A DNA stretch of 64,000 bases from Hyphomicrobiales bacterium (GCA_017305665.1 JAFKKH010000007.1:1-64000), one strand, 5' to 3'. Positions 1 through 9,010 are shown, numbered from the stretch's first letter. Made by a program: numbers and translations. Notes: a model not told the origin generated them from the letters alone.

Positions 1-1365
1 GTCGGCGACGGCCTCGTCACGCAGATCCCCGCGCTGATCGTCTCCACCGCCGCCGGCCTTCTGGTCTCCAAGGCCGCCGTCTCCGGCTCCGCCGACAAGG
101 CGCTGATGAAGCAGCTCTCCGGCTATCCACAAGCGCTCGGCATGTCCGCCGGCGTGATGCTGGTGCTGGCGATGCTCCCGGGCATCCCGATGCTGCCATT
201 CCTCGCGCTCGGCGGCGGCGCGGCGGCGCTGGCCTGGAATTCGCGCAAGCAGCAGCGCAGCGCGGCCGTCGAGGCCAAGGCCGCGGCCACGACCGAAGCC
301 ACGGCAGCGGCAGCTCAGGCGGCCGCCGAGGAGCCGATCTCGGCCGCGCTGAAGATCGACGATCTCAAGATCGAGCTGGGCTATGCGCTGCTGCCGCTGG
401 TCAACGGCCCGGACGGCCAGGACCGTCTCACCGAACAGATCAAGGCGCTGCGCCGCTCGCTCGCGATCGAGATGGGATTCGTGATGCCCGCGGTGCGCAT
501 CCTCGACAACGTGCAGCTCGAGGCCAACACCTACATCATCAAGATCAAGGAGGTCGATGCCGGCCAGGGCCGCATCTGGCCGAACCAGTACATGGTGATG
601 GATCCCGCCGGCAATCAGGTCGACGTGCCCGGCATTCACACCACCGAGCCGACCTTCGGCCTGCCCGCGACCTGGGTCGACGCCTCGCTGAAAGAAGAGG
701 CCTCGCTGAAGGGTTTCACCGTGGTCGATGCCGCGACGGTGGTGTCCACCCATCTGACCGAACTGCTGAAGACCAACATGTCGGACCTGTTGTCCTACGG
801 CGAGGTGCAAAAGCTGCTGAAGGAATTGCCGAAGGAGCAGAGCGAACTGGTCAAGGATATCGTGCCGGGCCAGATCACGATCTCCGGCATCCAGCGCGTG
901 CTGCAACTGCTGCTCGCCGAACGCATCTCGGTGCGCGATCTCTCGACCATCCTGGAAGGCATCGCCGATGCGCTCGCCTTCTCGCGCAATCCGGCAACGC
1001 TGGTCGAACACGTGCGCGCCCGCCTCGCGCGGCAGATCTGCGCGCAGAACACGTCGATGAACGGCTACCTGCCGCTGGTCGCGCTCAGTGCAAAATGGGA
1101 GCAGGCCTTTGCCGAATCCATCATCGGCCAGGGCGAGGAACGCAGCCTTGCGATGCAACCGTCGAAACTCTCCGAGTTCATGACGGCGGTGCGCGACCGC
1201 TTCGAGCAGGCCGCGCGTGAGGGCGAAGCGCCGGTGCTGGTGACGTCGGCGGCGATCCGGCCGTTCGTCCGCTCGCTGGTCGAACGCTTCCGCGCCCAGA
1301 CCACCGTGCTGTCGCAGGCTGAAATCCATCCGCGCGCGCGACTCAAGACCGTCGGTAGCATCTGA
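1..1365 (+). CDS. flhA: Flagellar export gate protein FlhA, C-terminal part (5' end outside window)
   Basis: The frame is open from base 1, so the gene begins upstream; about 454 codons are visible of a family that is usually near 700. The first residues read VGDGLVTQIPALIVSTAAG, a hallmark of the FlhA membrane half, followed by the last hydrophobic helices (about residues 45-75 of the visible part). An Ala-rich linker (about 80-110) leads to the large cytoplasmic FlhA-C domain, which docks export substrates and chaperones at the flagellar type III secretion gate in the inner membrane. The stop is TGA at 1363-1365. fliI and fliJ of the same export apparatus lie 2.5 kb further on the other strand, which agrees with the assignment. 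Confidence 0.97.
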   Translation, partial: VGDGLVTQIPALIVSTAAGLLVSKAAVSGSADKALMKQLSGYPQALGMSAGVMLVLAMLPGIPMLPFLALGGGAAALAWNSRKQQRSAAVEAKAAATTEATAAAAQAAAEEPISAALKIDDLKIELGYALLPLVNGPDGQDRLTEQIKALRRSLAIEMGFVMPAVRILDNVQLEANTYIIKIKEVDAGQGRIWPNQYMVMDPAGNQVDVPGIHTTEPTFGLPATWVDASLKEEASLKGFTVVDAATVVSTHLTELLKTNMSDLLSYGEVQKLLKELPKEQSELVKDIVPGQITISGIQRVLQLLLAERISVRDLSTILEGIADALAFSRNPATLVEHVRARLARQICAQNTSMNGYLPLVALSAKWEQAFAESIIGQGEERSLAMQPSKLSEFMTAVRDRFEQAAREGEAPVLVTSAAIRPFVRSLVERFRAQTTVLSQAEIHPRARLKTVGSI

Positions 1366-1580
1366 CCGCTTGGGCCGCTCGCGACGGCCAGCGGGTGCGG
1401 CATTTCGGCATCAGACAAGCGATTTGTGCTCAGGCGCGCTTTTCGACGCCTGCGGCCGGCTGGTTACCGCTTAACATTAACGCATTGATTCAATTGCAAG
1501 AACAAGAAGCCGGCGCCATGGTTCCAGGGCAGCGGATCGCATTGGTTCACACCTTTTCACCGCTTTGTGAGCGCCTCTTC

Positions 1581-1606
1581 GGAACTAGAAGGCCAATTCC
1601 TACGTT
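1581..1606 (+). promoter_or_regulatory. EcfG-type general stress response promoter (GGAAC-N17-CGTT)
   Basis: GGAAC at 1581-1585 and CGTT at 1603-1606 are separated by exactly 17 bases, the published consensus for EcfG/SigT sigma factors of the alphaproteobacterial PhyR-NepR-EcfG general stress response. It lies about 80 bases before the ATG of the small gene at 1684. It is the only good match I found in an intergenic position here. The rest of the 318-base gap 1366-1683 shows no convincing gene. Confidence 0.6.
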
Positions 1607-1683
1607 TTCGGAGCGCGACACCGTGAACCTGGGCAGGAACGCCCGAGACTACCTCGCAAAGGAAGTAACGGCAGGAGGCTTCC

Positions 1684-1884
1684 ATGAACCATTCGATTTA
1701 CAGTGCGGATCGGACGACCCACCTGAAGATCGTGGTCGTTGCCCTCGTTGCGGGTATCGGGATCGCGGGCTTCGGCATCTCGGCGCGCATGAATGCCGAC
1801 GACGGCTATACCCAAACGGCGCGCGTCATCAAGGCTGGCAAGCCGATGGCGATCAGCAGCTCGGATACGATGGTGGTGCGCTAA
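1684..1884 (+). CDS. Small conserved single-span membrane/exported protein, 66 aa
   Basis: A 66-residue protein with one hydrophobic segment (about residues 14-32, VVVALVAGIGIAGFGISAR) after a short polar N-terminus, then a soluble tail. The ATG is preceded by GGCAGGAGG at a good distance, a strong ribosome binding site. I recognise this as a small hypothetical protein type common in Bradyrhizobiaceae, but I know of no experimental function. It stands alone between an EcfG-type promoter (1581-1606) and a bidirectional terminator (1982-2012), so it is probably a monocistronic general-stress gene; that is inference from promoter architecture. Confidence 0.75.
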   Translation: MNHSIYSADRTTHLKIVVVALVAGIGIAGFGISARMNADDGYTQTARVIKAGKPMAISSSDTMVVR

Positions 1885-1981
1885 AAGAATTTCAGGAATT
1901 CACGAGGCCTCTTTATCAGCCCCCCAAAGTCGCCGCGTGAGTACGTAGAGGACCCCACTAACCCCAAGTGGACTACGATGG

Positions 1982-2012
1982 AAAACGCCCGCCCCCCACG
2001 GGCGTTTTTCTT
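1982..2012. terminator. Bidirectional rho-independent terminator
   Basis: The stem AAAACGCCCG / CGGGCGTTTT with a short C-rich loop is followed by a T-run on the plus strand and by another T-run on the minus strand. It serves the 66-aa gene ending at 1884 and the convergent anti-sigma gene ending at 2145. Confidence 0.8.
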
Positions 2013-2144
2013 TTGCGCCGACGTCATGGCGAGAAGCGCGACTTCACGCATCTCGAACCATGAGGGGCATACAGCCATCCTTCGAGACGCAGCCGAAGAT
2101 GCCAAGCCATTGCGCAGGGATGACGGATCGTTCGGCCTGAAAAC

Positions 2145-3020
2145 TCAGCGCGACGGCGACGGCACGGTCTCGATCAGTTTTCCGGTATAGACCGGCGTCG
2201 ATGTCGGCTTGCCAGTGGGCGATCCGCCCTGCGGCTCGATGGTGACGGCATAGGTCGCATCCTTCACAACACCGGGATCGTACGATGCCAGCACCGGCCG
2301 CGCGGTGAAATCGCTGTCGCCGATCACGCCGAGCGAACGCGGCGCGCCGAGCTTGTCCGAGATCAGCCACAGCTCGTAGCTCTTGCCCTGCTCCGGCGCC
2401 GCATCGACCTTGCGCACCGTGAAATCGCGCGTCGCGGCATCGACCGTGAGAATGAATGCGGGGCCGCCGCCGGCCTTCTGCAGCACGGCGACGTATTGCG
2501 CGTGCGATGGCGTTGCGGGCGCCTGCACCTGAACGATCTTCACGCGCGGCTTCGAACGCAGGCCTTCCGGCAGCCAGTCCGGTTGCGCAAGCTGGATACC
2601 GAACAGAACGACGAGCGCGGCCGCCAGCGCGCTTGCGACCCGCGCAACGCTGCGCCAGCGCCGTGCATCCTGCGAGAAGGCGACGACGTTGCCCGCCTCC
2701 GCAGATTTTTCCGCAGCGACGGTCGCGGATGTTTCAGCGGGCGTGACCGGGGGCGCAGATTCGGTTTCCGGCAGCACGGACGGCTGTCGCGATTCGGCCA
2801 ACCCGATCGCGGCGCGGATTTTCTCCCAGACCTCGTCACGCGGCTCGACCGACCCGACCATCTGGTTGAGCACGGCGAACTTCTGGTCCCATGCCTCGAC
2901 CCGCGCCCTGAAGTCGGCATCGACCGCCATCATGGCCTCGACTTGCACGCGCTCGGCCGCGTCGAGCGTTCCGAGCACATACTCCGCAGCGAGCGCGATA
3001 TGGTCTTCGTCGTCAGTCAT
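2145..3020 (-). CDS. Anti-sigma factor, RskA/ChrR-like, membrane bound
   Basis: A 291-residue protein. The N-terminal 75 or so residues form an anti-sigma domain (ALAAEYVLGTLDAAER and the following helix are typical of RskA-type regulators). A low-complexity Pro/Ala linker follows, then one membrane helix around residues 165-185 (ASALAAALVVLFGIQLA) and a C-terminal extracytoplasmic RskA domain. The start is the ATG at 3020-3018, which overlaps the stop of the sigma gene (TGATG), so the two are translationally coupled. The protein should hold the sigma factor at 3020-3568 inactive at the membrane until an envelope signal triggers release. The signal is not known. A longer upstream in-frame extension exists but only overlaps the sigma gene. 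Confidence 0.85.
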   Translation of the reverse strand: MTDDEDHIALAAEYVLGTLDAAERVQVEAMMAVDADFRARVEAWDQKFAVLNQMVGSVEPRDEVWEKIRAAIGLAESRQPSVLPETESAPPVTPAETSATVAAEKSAEAGNVVAFSQDARRWRSVARVASALAAALVVLFGIQLAQPDWLPEGLRSKPRVKIVQVQAPATPSHAQYVAVLQKAGGGPAFILTVDAATRDFTVRKVDAAPEQGKSYELWLISDKLGAPRSLGVIGDSDFTARPVLASYDPGVVKDATYAVTIEPQGGSPTGKPTSTPVYTGKLIETVPSPSR

Positions 3021-3568
3021 CACGCCAGCCCGAGGCACTCCCTGATATCCATCATGCTGCGGCGCAGCCACGTCTTCACGGTGTTGACCGGCGCCGCAAA
3101 CTTTTCCGCCAGTTGCTCGCGGCTCCAGCCGTTGTAGTAGGCGAGCAGCACGAGCTTCTGACGGTCCGGCTCGAGCCGTCCGACGCATTCCAGCAGCCGC
3201 TTCAACTCCTCGGTCATCTCGCGTTGCGCCAGCGGATCGGGATTGTCGGCGGCAACATCCATGGCTGTCGGCTCCTCCTCGATCGACGCTTCGCCGCGCT
3301 TGCGGATGACGTCGATCGCACGGTTGCGCGCGATCGATGTCATCCAGGTGATCGGCGACGACACCCCGGGATTGAACTGCCCCGCATGTCTCCAGATCCT
3401 GACGTAGGCCTCCTGAATGACCTCCTCGGCAAGATCCTGACGCCGCAAGATACGGAGCACCACGCCGAAGAGTTTCGCCCGCGTGGCGGCGTAGAGGCGC
3501 TCGAAAGCAGCCTCGTCGCCCTTGGCGACAGCCGCGATCAGCCAGACCAGTTCAGGCGGCGTCAGCAT
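3020..3568 (-). CDS. ECF-family RNA polymerase sigma factor, SigK-like
   Basis: A 182-residue ECF sigma factor. Region 2 lies at about residues 20-90, including EEVIQEAYVRIWRHAGQF and the DNA-melting part around ITWMTSIARNRAIDVIRKR. Region 4 is C-terminal, with the helix-turn-helix NGWSREQLAEKFAAPVNTVK. I chose the ATG at 3568 because AAGGGA lies 6 bases upstream and the protein then has normal ECF length; an upstream in-frame extension has no sigma similarity. It is cotranscribed with its anti-sigma gene. A perfect 10-bp inverted repeat with 17-bp spacing (3607-3643) sits just upstream and may be its control site. Confidence 0.92.
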   Translation of the reverse strand: MLTPPELVWLIAAVAKGDEAAFERLYAATRAKLFGVVLRILRRQDLAEEVIQEAYVRIWRHAGQFNPGVSSPITWMTSIARNRAIDVIRKRGEASIEEEPTAMDVAADNPDPLAQREMTEELKRLLECVGRLEPDRQKLVLLAYYNGWSREQLAEKFAAPVNTVKTWLRRSMMDIRECLGLA

Positions 3569-3606
3569 CGAGCGTCCCTTATCCCCATTGGCTGTCCTGG
3601 CACAGC

Positions 3607-3643
3607 ATACGATCCACCGACATCTCTGGCGTCTGGATCGTAT
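3607..3643. promoter_or_regulatory. Inverted repeat upstream of the ECF sigma gene
   Basis: ATACGATCCA (3607-3616) and TGGATCGTAT (3634-3643) are perfect 10-bp inverted arms separated by 17 bases. They lie 39-75 bases before the sigma factor ATG. This may be a dimeric regulator site or an overlapping autoregulatory promoter. No known consensus was matched. The remaining gap to fliJ shows nothing else. Confidence 0.5.
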
Positions 3644-3774
3644 CTCCTTGTGATAATTTAGAATGTGCCCGGACGCAAAACCGGATTCGGCGCGAAGGGA
3701 TGGCTTTGGCGCCACCCGCGCCGTTGCGCCGCACGCGCGTGCGGCCTGTGCCATCATGTGCGGCGAGCAGGCTC

Positions 3775-3804
3775 TAAAGAAAAACCCGGGCGAAGCGCCC
3801 GGGT
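3775..3804 (-). terminator. Rho-independent terminator of fliI-fliJ
   Basis: On the minus strand the 9-bp perfect stem ACCCGGGCG / CGCCCGGGT with a 3-base loop is followed by TTTTTCTTT. It lies 30 bases after the fliJ stop. Confidence 0.88.
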
Positions 3805-3833
3805 TCGATGCTTATATCCGTGGACCATGCCGC

Positions 3834-4256
3834 TCAGGCGATGGCGGCACCCATGCGCGAGCGCATCAAACCGATGCTGTCGAGATCGGCCTGCTCGCGG
3901 GCATTCTCTTCCGCACGCTCGCGCGCCTGATCGCGCTCGTCGAGCAATTCGACCTTCTTCAATTCCTCGAACGCTTCCGCGAGAAGACCCTTGGCGTCCT
4001 CGAGCTGGATGCGCAGTTCGTCTGCCGAGCGGGTCAGGTTCTCGCGACGCTGGATCGCGGCCTTGGCATAGGTCGGATAGGCAAAGTGCGTGGGATCGTC
4101 GATCCCGGCACGTTCCTGTTCGGTTTCGATTTCGCGCTCCAGATCGACCGACATGCGCTGAAAATCAGCGATCATGCTCTCGATCTGAGCCACCCTCCGT
4201 CGCTTTTCGTCGACCTGAAATTTCTTCAGGCGGATCAGCGTTTCACGTGACTTCAT
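3834..4256 (-). CDS. fliJ: Flagellar export chaperone FliJ
   Basis: A 140-residue, highly charged, almost wholly alpha-helical protein beginning MKSRETLIRLKKFQVDEKRR, with the two-stranded coiled-coil character of FliJ. FliJ sits in the central pore of the FliI hexamer, couples it to FlhA and escorts substrates for flagellar export. The ATG at 4256 is chosen because the family starts with this heptad; the 25 in-frame residues before it do not look like protein. It lies directly downstream of fliI on the same strand with a 108-base gap, and a strong terminator follows, so fliI-fliJ is probably a two-gene transcript. Confidence 0.9.
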   Translation of the reverse strand: MKSRETLIRLKKFQVDEKRRRVAQIESMIADFQRMSVDLEREIETEQERAGIDDPTHFAYPTYAKAAIQRRENLTRSADELRIQLEDAKGLLAEAFEELKKVELLDERDQARERAEENAREQADLDSIGLMRSRMGAAIA

Positions 4257-4364
4257 CGACTCGTACTCCCCAGAAGTCCCAACCTGAACGCGGGACAACA
4301 CCGGCTCCCCCTTCGGGCCCCGCCGGCACAACGTTTATGAGGATCGGATGATGGCCTGACAAAG

Positions 4365-5690
4365 TTAGCGTTCCGTTGCCAAGGTCTTAAGGATTTGCTC
4401 CAACCGCTGGTAGCCGTCGCCAAGGCTTGTCACCTCGTCCTTGGCCTGACGCAGGAAGTCCTCCAGTGCGGGATTGAGCCGGATCGCCTCGTCGACCTCG
4501 GCGCTGGAACCCGCCCGGTAGGCGCCGAGGCGGATCAGTTCCTCCATGTCGGAATAGGTAGCCATGACCTGCCGGCCGCGCGTGATGACCGGCAGGTATG
4601 CCGGATCGCAGGAGCGTGGCATGGTGCGCGACACCGACTTCAGCACATTGATCGCCGGATAACGGCCGCGTTCGGCAATGGAACGCTCCATCACGATGTG
4701 GCCGTCGAGAATGCCCCGCACGGCATCCGCCACCGGCTCGTTATGATCGTCACCGTCCACCAGCACAGTGAAGATGCCAGTGATGGTTCCCTTGTCGGAA
4801 CCGGGGCCAGCGCGCTCCAGCAGTTTCGGCAGTTCGGTGAACACGGTCGGCGTATAGCCCTTGGCGGTCGGCGGCTCGCCGGCCGACAGCCCGATTTCAC
4901 GCTGCGCCATGGCAAAGCGCGTCACCGAGTCCATCATGCACATGACGTCTTTGCCTTCGTCGCGAAAGTACTCCGCGATGGCGAGCGTCAGGTAAGCGGC
5001 CTGCCGGCGCATCAGCGCCGGCTCGTCCGAGGTCGCCACCACCACGACCGAGCGCGCAAGGCCTGCATCGCCGAGATCGTCCTGCAGGAATTCCTGCACC
5101 TCACGGCCGCGCTCGCCGACAAGGCCGATCACCGACACATCGGCGTCCGCATTGCGCGCCAGCATCGACAGCAGCACCGACTTGCCGACGCCGGAGCCCG
5201 CGAAGATGCCCATGCGCTGACCGCGGCAGCAGGTCAGGAAGGTGTTGAGCGCGCGCACGCCGAGATCGAGCGGCTTGCCGACCCGCTGGCGCGAGTGCGC
5301 CGGCGGCGGCGAGTTGCGGAACGGCATCGGCACCACGCCCTGGACCAACGGCCCCTTGCCGTCGATCGGCTCGCCCATGGCGTTGAGGACACGGCCAAGC
5401 CAGGCCGCCGAGGGACGCACCTGGCCCGAAGCGTTGGCGATGACCGCGCGGCAGCCGCGCCGCACGCCGTCGAGTCCCGCGAACGGCATCACCACCGCGT
5501 TGTTGCCGGTGAAGCCGATCACCTCGGCCGGGATCGCGCGATTACCTCCGGTCTCGATCACGATCCGCGCGCCGACCGACATGGCATGAATGGGTCCTGC
5601 GATCTCGACCATCAGGCCGCGCACGCCCACGACTCGGCCATAAATATTGACGCCGTCGATGTCGCCGATCTGTGCGGCCAGGCCTTTCAC
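4365..5690 (-). CDS. fliI: Flagellum-specific ATPase FliI
   Basis: A 441-residue ATPase of the flagellar type III export apparatus, related to the F1 beta subunit. Visible features are an N-terminal beta-barrel domain (about 15-90), Walker A GSGVGKS near residues 165-171, a Walker B region ([20 protein letters not shown]) and the family sequence [20 protein letters not shown]. The start is GTG at 5690. A CtrA-like box (TTAA-N7-TTTACC, 5730-5746) lies 40 bases upstream, as expected for an alphaproteobacterial flagellar gene under CtrA control. The gene is divergent from ctrA, with which it shares a 369-base control region. Confidence 0.96.
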   Translation of the reverse strand: MKGLAAQIGDIDGVNIYGRVVGVRGLMVEIAGPIHAMSVGARIVIETGGNRAIPAEVIGFTGNNAVVMPFAGLDGVRRGCRAVIANASGQVRPSAAWLGRVLNAMGEPIDGKGPLVQGVVPMPFRNSPPPAHSRQRVGKPLDLGVRALNTFLTCCRGQRMGIFAGSGVGKSVLLSMLARNADADVSVIGLVGERGREVQEFLQDDLGDAGLARSVVVVATSDEPALMRRQAAYLTLAIAEYFRDEGKDVMCMMDSVTRFAMAQREIGLSAGEPPTAKGYTPTVFTELPKLLERAGPGSDKGTITGIFTVLVDGDDHNEPVADAVRGILDGHIVMERSIAERGRYPAINVLKSVSRTMPRSCDPAYLPVITRGRQVMATYSDMEELIRLGAYRAGSSAEVDEAIRLNPALEDFLRQAKDEVTSLGDGYQRLEQILKTLATER

Positions 5691-5729
5691 CGCAGAACTC
5701 TTAAGTTTCCGCGTATTGCCGGGCGGCCC

Positions 5730-5746
5730 TTAACTTCGTGTTTACC
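5730..5746 (+). promoter_or_regulatory. CtrA-like binding site near fliI
   Basis: TTAA (5730-5733), seven bases, then TTTACC (5741-5746) differs at one position from the CtrA consensus TTAA-N7-TTAACC. It is placed 40-56 bases upstream of the fliI start codon. Confidence 0.45.
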
Positions 5747-5811
5747 CGCATCGTTAATCATTACGTCACTGTCTTTGGGTGACTGAACGCGCTCGTCTTC
5801 AGGATGAAGCT

Positions 5812-5980
5812 GAGTCGCGAGAGTCGGTTAGTACCGACTCTTAATGTGGAAACTGAACGCGGACGGATAAGAAAAGCTGCTTCGACGCAACATCTTAGGG
5901 CGATTCGACAGAAATTGCACTGATAGAGCTTGCGCAACAGAATCAGGTTTTGTTAACCATACGTCGTCAGGATCCGAATC
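5812..5980. promoter_or_regulatory. ctrA upstream control region with six GANTC (CcrM) sites and a palindrome
   Basis: The fliI-ctrA gap (5691-6059, 369 bases) holds GANTC at 5812, 5821, 5836, 5902, 5940 and 5976. The two at 5821 and 5836 form the arms of a palindrome, AGAGTCGGT (5820-5828) and ACCGACTCT (5833-5841), separated by four bases. A CtrA half-site TTAACC lies at 5953-5958. In Caulobacter the ctrA promoter is controlled by CcrM methylation of GANTC and by CtrA itself, so this cluster is plausibly the equivalent. No gene is seen in the gap. Confidence 0.55.
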
Positions 5981-6059
5981 AGTTGCTTAAAGGCGTTTTC
6001 CAGTGCCGCAAGTATTGCGGCCGGCCTGACGCCCGGAGCGGCGACTAGAGGGGACTGGC

Positions 6060-6761
6060 ATGCGCGTTTTGCTGATAGAAGATGACAGCGCCGTCGCGCA
6101 GTCGATCGAGCTGATGCTCAAGTCCGAGAGTTTTAACGTCTATACGACGGATCTCGGTGAGGAAGGCGTCGATCTCGGCAAACTATACGATTACGACATT
6201 ATCCTTCTCGACCTGAATCTGCCCGACATGTCCGGTTACGACGTGCTGAAGCAGCTTCGCGTCTCGAAGATCAAGACACCCATTCTGATCCTCTCCGGCC
6301 TCGCCGGCATCGAGGACAAGGTCAAGGGTCTCGGCGTCGGTGCCGACGACTACATGACCAAGCCGTTCCACAAGGACGAGCTGGTGGCCCGCATCCACGC
6401 GATCGTGCGCCGCTCCAAGGGTCATGCCCAGTCGGTGATCCAGACTGGCGATCTCGTGGTCAACCTCGACACCAAGACGGTCGAAGTCGGCGGCCAGCGC
6501 GTGCATCTGACGGGCAAGGAATACCAGATGCTGGAGCTGCTCTCGCTCCGCAAGGGCACCACCCTCACCAAGGAAATGTTCCTCAACCACCTCTATGGCG
6601 GCATGGACGAACCCGAGCTGAAGATCATCGACGTCTTCATCTGCAAGCTGCGCAAGAAGCTCGCCAACGCCTCCGAAGGCCGCAACTTCATCGAAACCGT
6701 CTGGGGCCGCGGCTACGTGCTGCGCGAGCCGAACGAGGATGAAGTTCGCATCCCGGCCTGA
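6060..6761 (+). CDS. ctrA: Cell-cycle master response regulator CtrA
   Basis: A 233-residue OmpR/PhoB-type response regulator. The receiver domain spans about 1-115, with the acidic pair E7-D8-D9 and phospho-acceptor D51 ([11 protein letters not shown]); K104 lies in MTKPFHKDE. The winged-helix DNA-binding domain spans about 125-225, including [19 protein letters not shown] and [20 protein letters not shown], which are nearly invariant in CtrA. The ATG follows AGAGGGG. CtrA is phosphorylated through CckA and ChpT and controls division, replication and motility genes; chpT and the chemotaxis operon lie close by. A terminator follows at 6791-6821. Confidence 0.98.
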   Translation: MRVLLIEDDSAVAQSIELMLKSESFNVYTTDLGEEGVDLGKLYDYDIILLDLNLPDMSGYDVLKQLRVSKIKTPILILSGLAGIEDKVKGLGVGADDYMTKPFHKDELVARIHAIVRRSKGHAQSVIQTGDLVVNLDTKTVEVGGQRVHLTGKEYQMLELLSLRKGTTLTKEMFLNHLYGGMDEPELKIIDVFICKLRKKLANASEGRNFIETVWGRGYVLREPNEDEVRIPA

Positions 6762-6790
6762 GCGAAATTCACGCTTCCTCCCAGACTGAA

Positions 6791-6821
6791 CCCCGCCGCA
6801 AATGGCGGGGTTTTTGTTTTT
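6791..6821 (+). terminator. Rho-independent terminator of ctrA
   Basis: CCCCGCC (6791-6797) pairs with GGCGGGG (6804-6810) across six bases and is followed by TTTTTGTTTTT. It begins 30 bases after the ctrA stop. Confidence 0.9.
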
Positions 6822-6918
6822 AAGGCGTGCGACCCGCGGGCGGTCGATCCGCGAGGACACCAATCCGATCACGGGCAATACGTCGCGCTTCCTGCCGCAC
6901 GCGATCCTGTGAGATGCG

Positions 6919-7785
6919 CTACGCGCGCGCGGCGGCCTTGGACGACGGCATGCCCGGCACCAGCGACGGCGAACGCACGAGGTTCGGGCGGTACAGCCCG
7001 CGCTTCTCCGGATAGGGCTTGAACACGTCGGTCAGCCCGACCACGGTCTCCGCGGCACCGAGCGCGAGGAAGCCATCGCCTTCCATCTGCTTCGCGAGCC
7101 GCGCGAACACGCCGATCTTGGTGTCCTGATCGAAATAGATCAGCACGTTGCGGCAGAAGATCACGTCGAAGGTGCCGAGATGGGCGAAATCCTGCAGCAG
7201 GTTGAGCTGTCGGTGCTGCACCATGGAGCGGATGTCCGGGCTGATCTGCCAGAGCTCGCCGACCTGCTTGAAATACTTGACCAGCAATTGAATCGGCAGC
7301 CCGCGCTGCACTTCGAACTGGCTGTAGAGACCGGCCCGCGACTTTTCCAGCACCTCGCTCGACAAGTCGGTAGCGATGATCTCGGTGCGCCAGCCTGCCA
7401 GCGCCGCGCCATATTCCTTCAGGCACATCGCGATCGAATACGGTTCCTGCCCTGTCGAACCGGCGGCGCACCAGATGCGCATGCTGCGCCGGGCCGCGCG
7501 CGCCTGCAGCAAGGCCGGGATCATGGTCTCGCGCAAATGATCGAACGGCACCTTGTCGCGGAAGAAGAAGGTCTCGTTGGTGGTCATCGCTTCGACGACA
7601 TCAACCGTCAAAGCCTCGGCACCGTTCTTCATCTTCTGAACGAGATCGCCGATGCCCGAAAGGCTGGCCTTGCGCGCGAGCGGCAGCAGCCGGCTCTCGA
7701 CCAGATACTGCTTGTCGGCGGCGAGATCGAGTCCGGACCGTTCCTTCAGAATCTTACGCAGGTACTCATAATCAAGTGGCGTCAC
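6919..7785 (-). CDS. cheR: Chemotaxis protein methyltransferase CheR
   Basis: A 288-residue SAM-dependent methyltransferase that methylates glutamates on chemoreceptors. The N-terminal all-helical CheR domain (about 1-80, beginning [18 protein letters not shown]) precedes the Rossmann SAM domain with the signature [10 protein letters not shown], the SAM loop [12 protein letters not shown] and [14 protein letters not shown]. The start is GTG at 7785: GGGAGA lies just upstream, and the GTGA overlaps the cheB stop, giving translational coupling. It is the last gene of cheA-cheW-cheY-cheB-cheR. It lacks a C-terminal VxGB-like receptor-tether domain. Confidence 0.95.
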   Translation of the reverse strand: MTPLDYEYLRKILKERSGLDLAADKQYLVESRLLPLARKASLSGIGDLVQKMKNGAEALTVDVVEAMTTNETFFFRDKVPFDHLRETMIPALLQARAARRSMRIWCAAGSTGQEPYSIAMCLKEYGAALAGWRTEIIATDLSSEVLEKSRAGLYSQFEVQRGLPIQLLVKYFKQVGELWQISPDIRSMVQHRQLNLLQDFAHLGTFDVIFCRNVLIYFDQDTKIGVFARLAKQMEGDGFLALGAAETVVGLTDVFKPYPEKRGLYRPNLVRSPSLVPGMPSSKAAARA

Positions 7786-8927
7786 GAACGGTCTCCCGCA
7801 AACAGCCGAAGGAGCTTCGGTGCGATTTGTTGAAGCGGCAGGATCGCCGCGCAAATTCCGGCATGCGCTGCTGCGCCCGGCATTCCCCACACCACGCTGC
7901 TCGCTTCATCCTGCGCGATGACATTCCCACCCGCCGCAACGACCTGTTTGCCGCTGCGCATTCCGTCCGATCCCATTCCCGTCAAAATGACGGCCAGAAC
8001 CCCTCCCTGCCAGACTTCGATCGCCGACGCGAACATCGGATCGACCGCCGGTTTGCAAAAATTCACCGCCGGACCGTCATCCAGCGCGATCGCCGCGCCC
8101 ATGCCATGCTTCACCACACGCATGTGGCGGCCGCCCGGTGCGAGATAGATATGACCGGGCTTCACCGGCTCACCGTCGATACCCTCGTGCGTCGGCCGTC
8201 CGGCGGCGCGCGCCAGATGCTCGGCCAGGATGGTCGTGAACGTCGGCGGCATGTGCTGGGTGATCAGCACCGGATAGCGGTCGATGATCGGGCCGATGCC
8301 CGCCACCAGCGTCATCAACGCCTGCGGTCCGCCGGTCGAGGAGCCGATCAGCAGCGCGCGGGGGGCATGCGACGTGAACGGCAGCAGCGTCGCTTTCGCC
8401 GGCGCCGTCGCGGCGACGCGGGCCGCGTGGGCGGTCGGTGCCAGCGGCGGCGACGCGACCACCTTCGGACGGCGCAGATTCGCGCCGAGGTGCCGGATTT
8501 TCTGAATCAGATCGTGCTTGAAGATATCGGCCGCGGCGATCTCGCGGGTGCTCTCGGGCTTCGGAATGTAATCGGCGGCGCCGAGCGAGAGCGCCTTGAG
8601 GCTGATCTCCGCGTTGCGGCGGGTCAGCGTCGACGCCATGATGATGATGAGGTTGCGCTTCTTGGCGAGCAGTTGCGGCAGCGCCGAGATGCCGTCGAGA
8701 TCCGGCATTTCGATATCGAGCACGGCGACATCGGGATCGACGCGCTCGACCTGGTTGACAGCGTCGAGACCGGTGCGAAGCGAAGCCGCGACCACCATGT
8801 CCGGTTCGGCCTCGATCCAGCGCGAAATCAGGCCGCGGATGACGACGGAGTCATCGACCACCATGACGCGGAGCGGCTCCTGTCTTCCTGAATCCAGAGC
8901 CGTCGGACTTGTCACAGCAGTCGTCAT
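7782..8927 (-). CDS. cheB: Chemotaxis response regulator / protein-glutamate methylesterase CheB
   Basis: A 381-residue protein with an N-terminal receiver domain (about 18-140, phospho-acceptor D71 in [12 protein letters not shown]), an Ala/Pro-rich linker and a C-terminal methylesterase domain (about 190-375). The catalytic triad elements are visible: Ser in [12 protein letters not shown], His in [10 protein letters not shown] and Asp in [11 protein letters not shown]. It removes methyl groups from, and deamidates, chemoreceptors when phosphorylated by CheA. It overlaps cheR by four bases and lies 83 bases after cheY, inside the same operon. Confidence 0.96.
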   Translation of the reverse strand: MTTAVTSPTALDSGRQEPLRVMVVDDSVVIRGLISRWIEAEPDMVVAASLRTGLDAVNQVERVDPDVAVLDIEMPDLDGISALPQLLAKKRNLIIIMASTLTRRNAEISLKALSLGAADYIPKPESTREIAAADIFKHDLIQKIRHLGANLRRPKVVASPPLAPTAHAARVAATAPAKATLLPFTSHAPRALLIGSSTGGPQALMTLVAGIGPIIDRYPVLITQHMPPTFTTILAEHLARAAGRPTHEGIDGEPVKPGHIYLAPGGRHMRVVKHGMGAAIALDDGPAVNFCKPAVDPMFASAIEVWQGGVLAVILTGMGSDGMRSGKQVVAAGGNVIAQDEASSVVWGMPGAAAHAGICAAILPLQQIAPKLLRLFAGDRS

Positions 8928-9010
8928 TACTCACCAAACGCAACTAAGATACAAAGATACAAACAAGGCATGCGAGCCGCGCCGGGATTACATTCCGGCG
9001 CGGCGAGATC

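Noticed and set aside
1395-1940. 181-codon open frame after flhA
   Set aside because: It overlaps the well-supported 66-aa gene in another frame and crosses the EcfG promoter; no recognisable domain.
5942-5958. Possible full CtrA box ending in TTAACC in the ctrA promoter
   Set aside because: The upstream half reads ATCA, matching only two of four positions, so only a half-site is reported.
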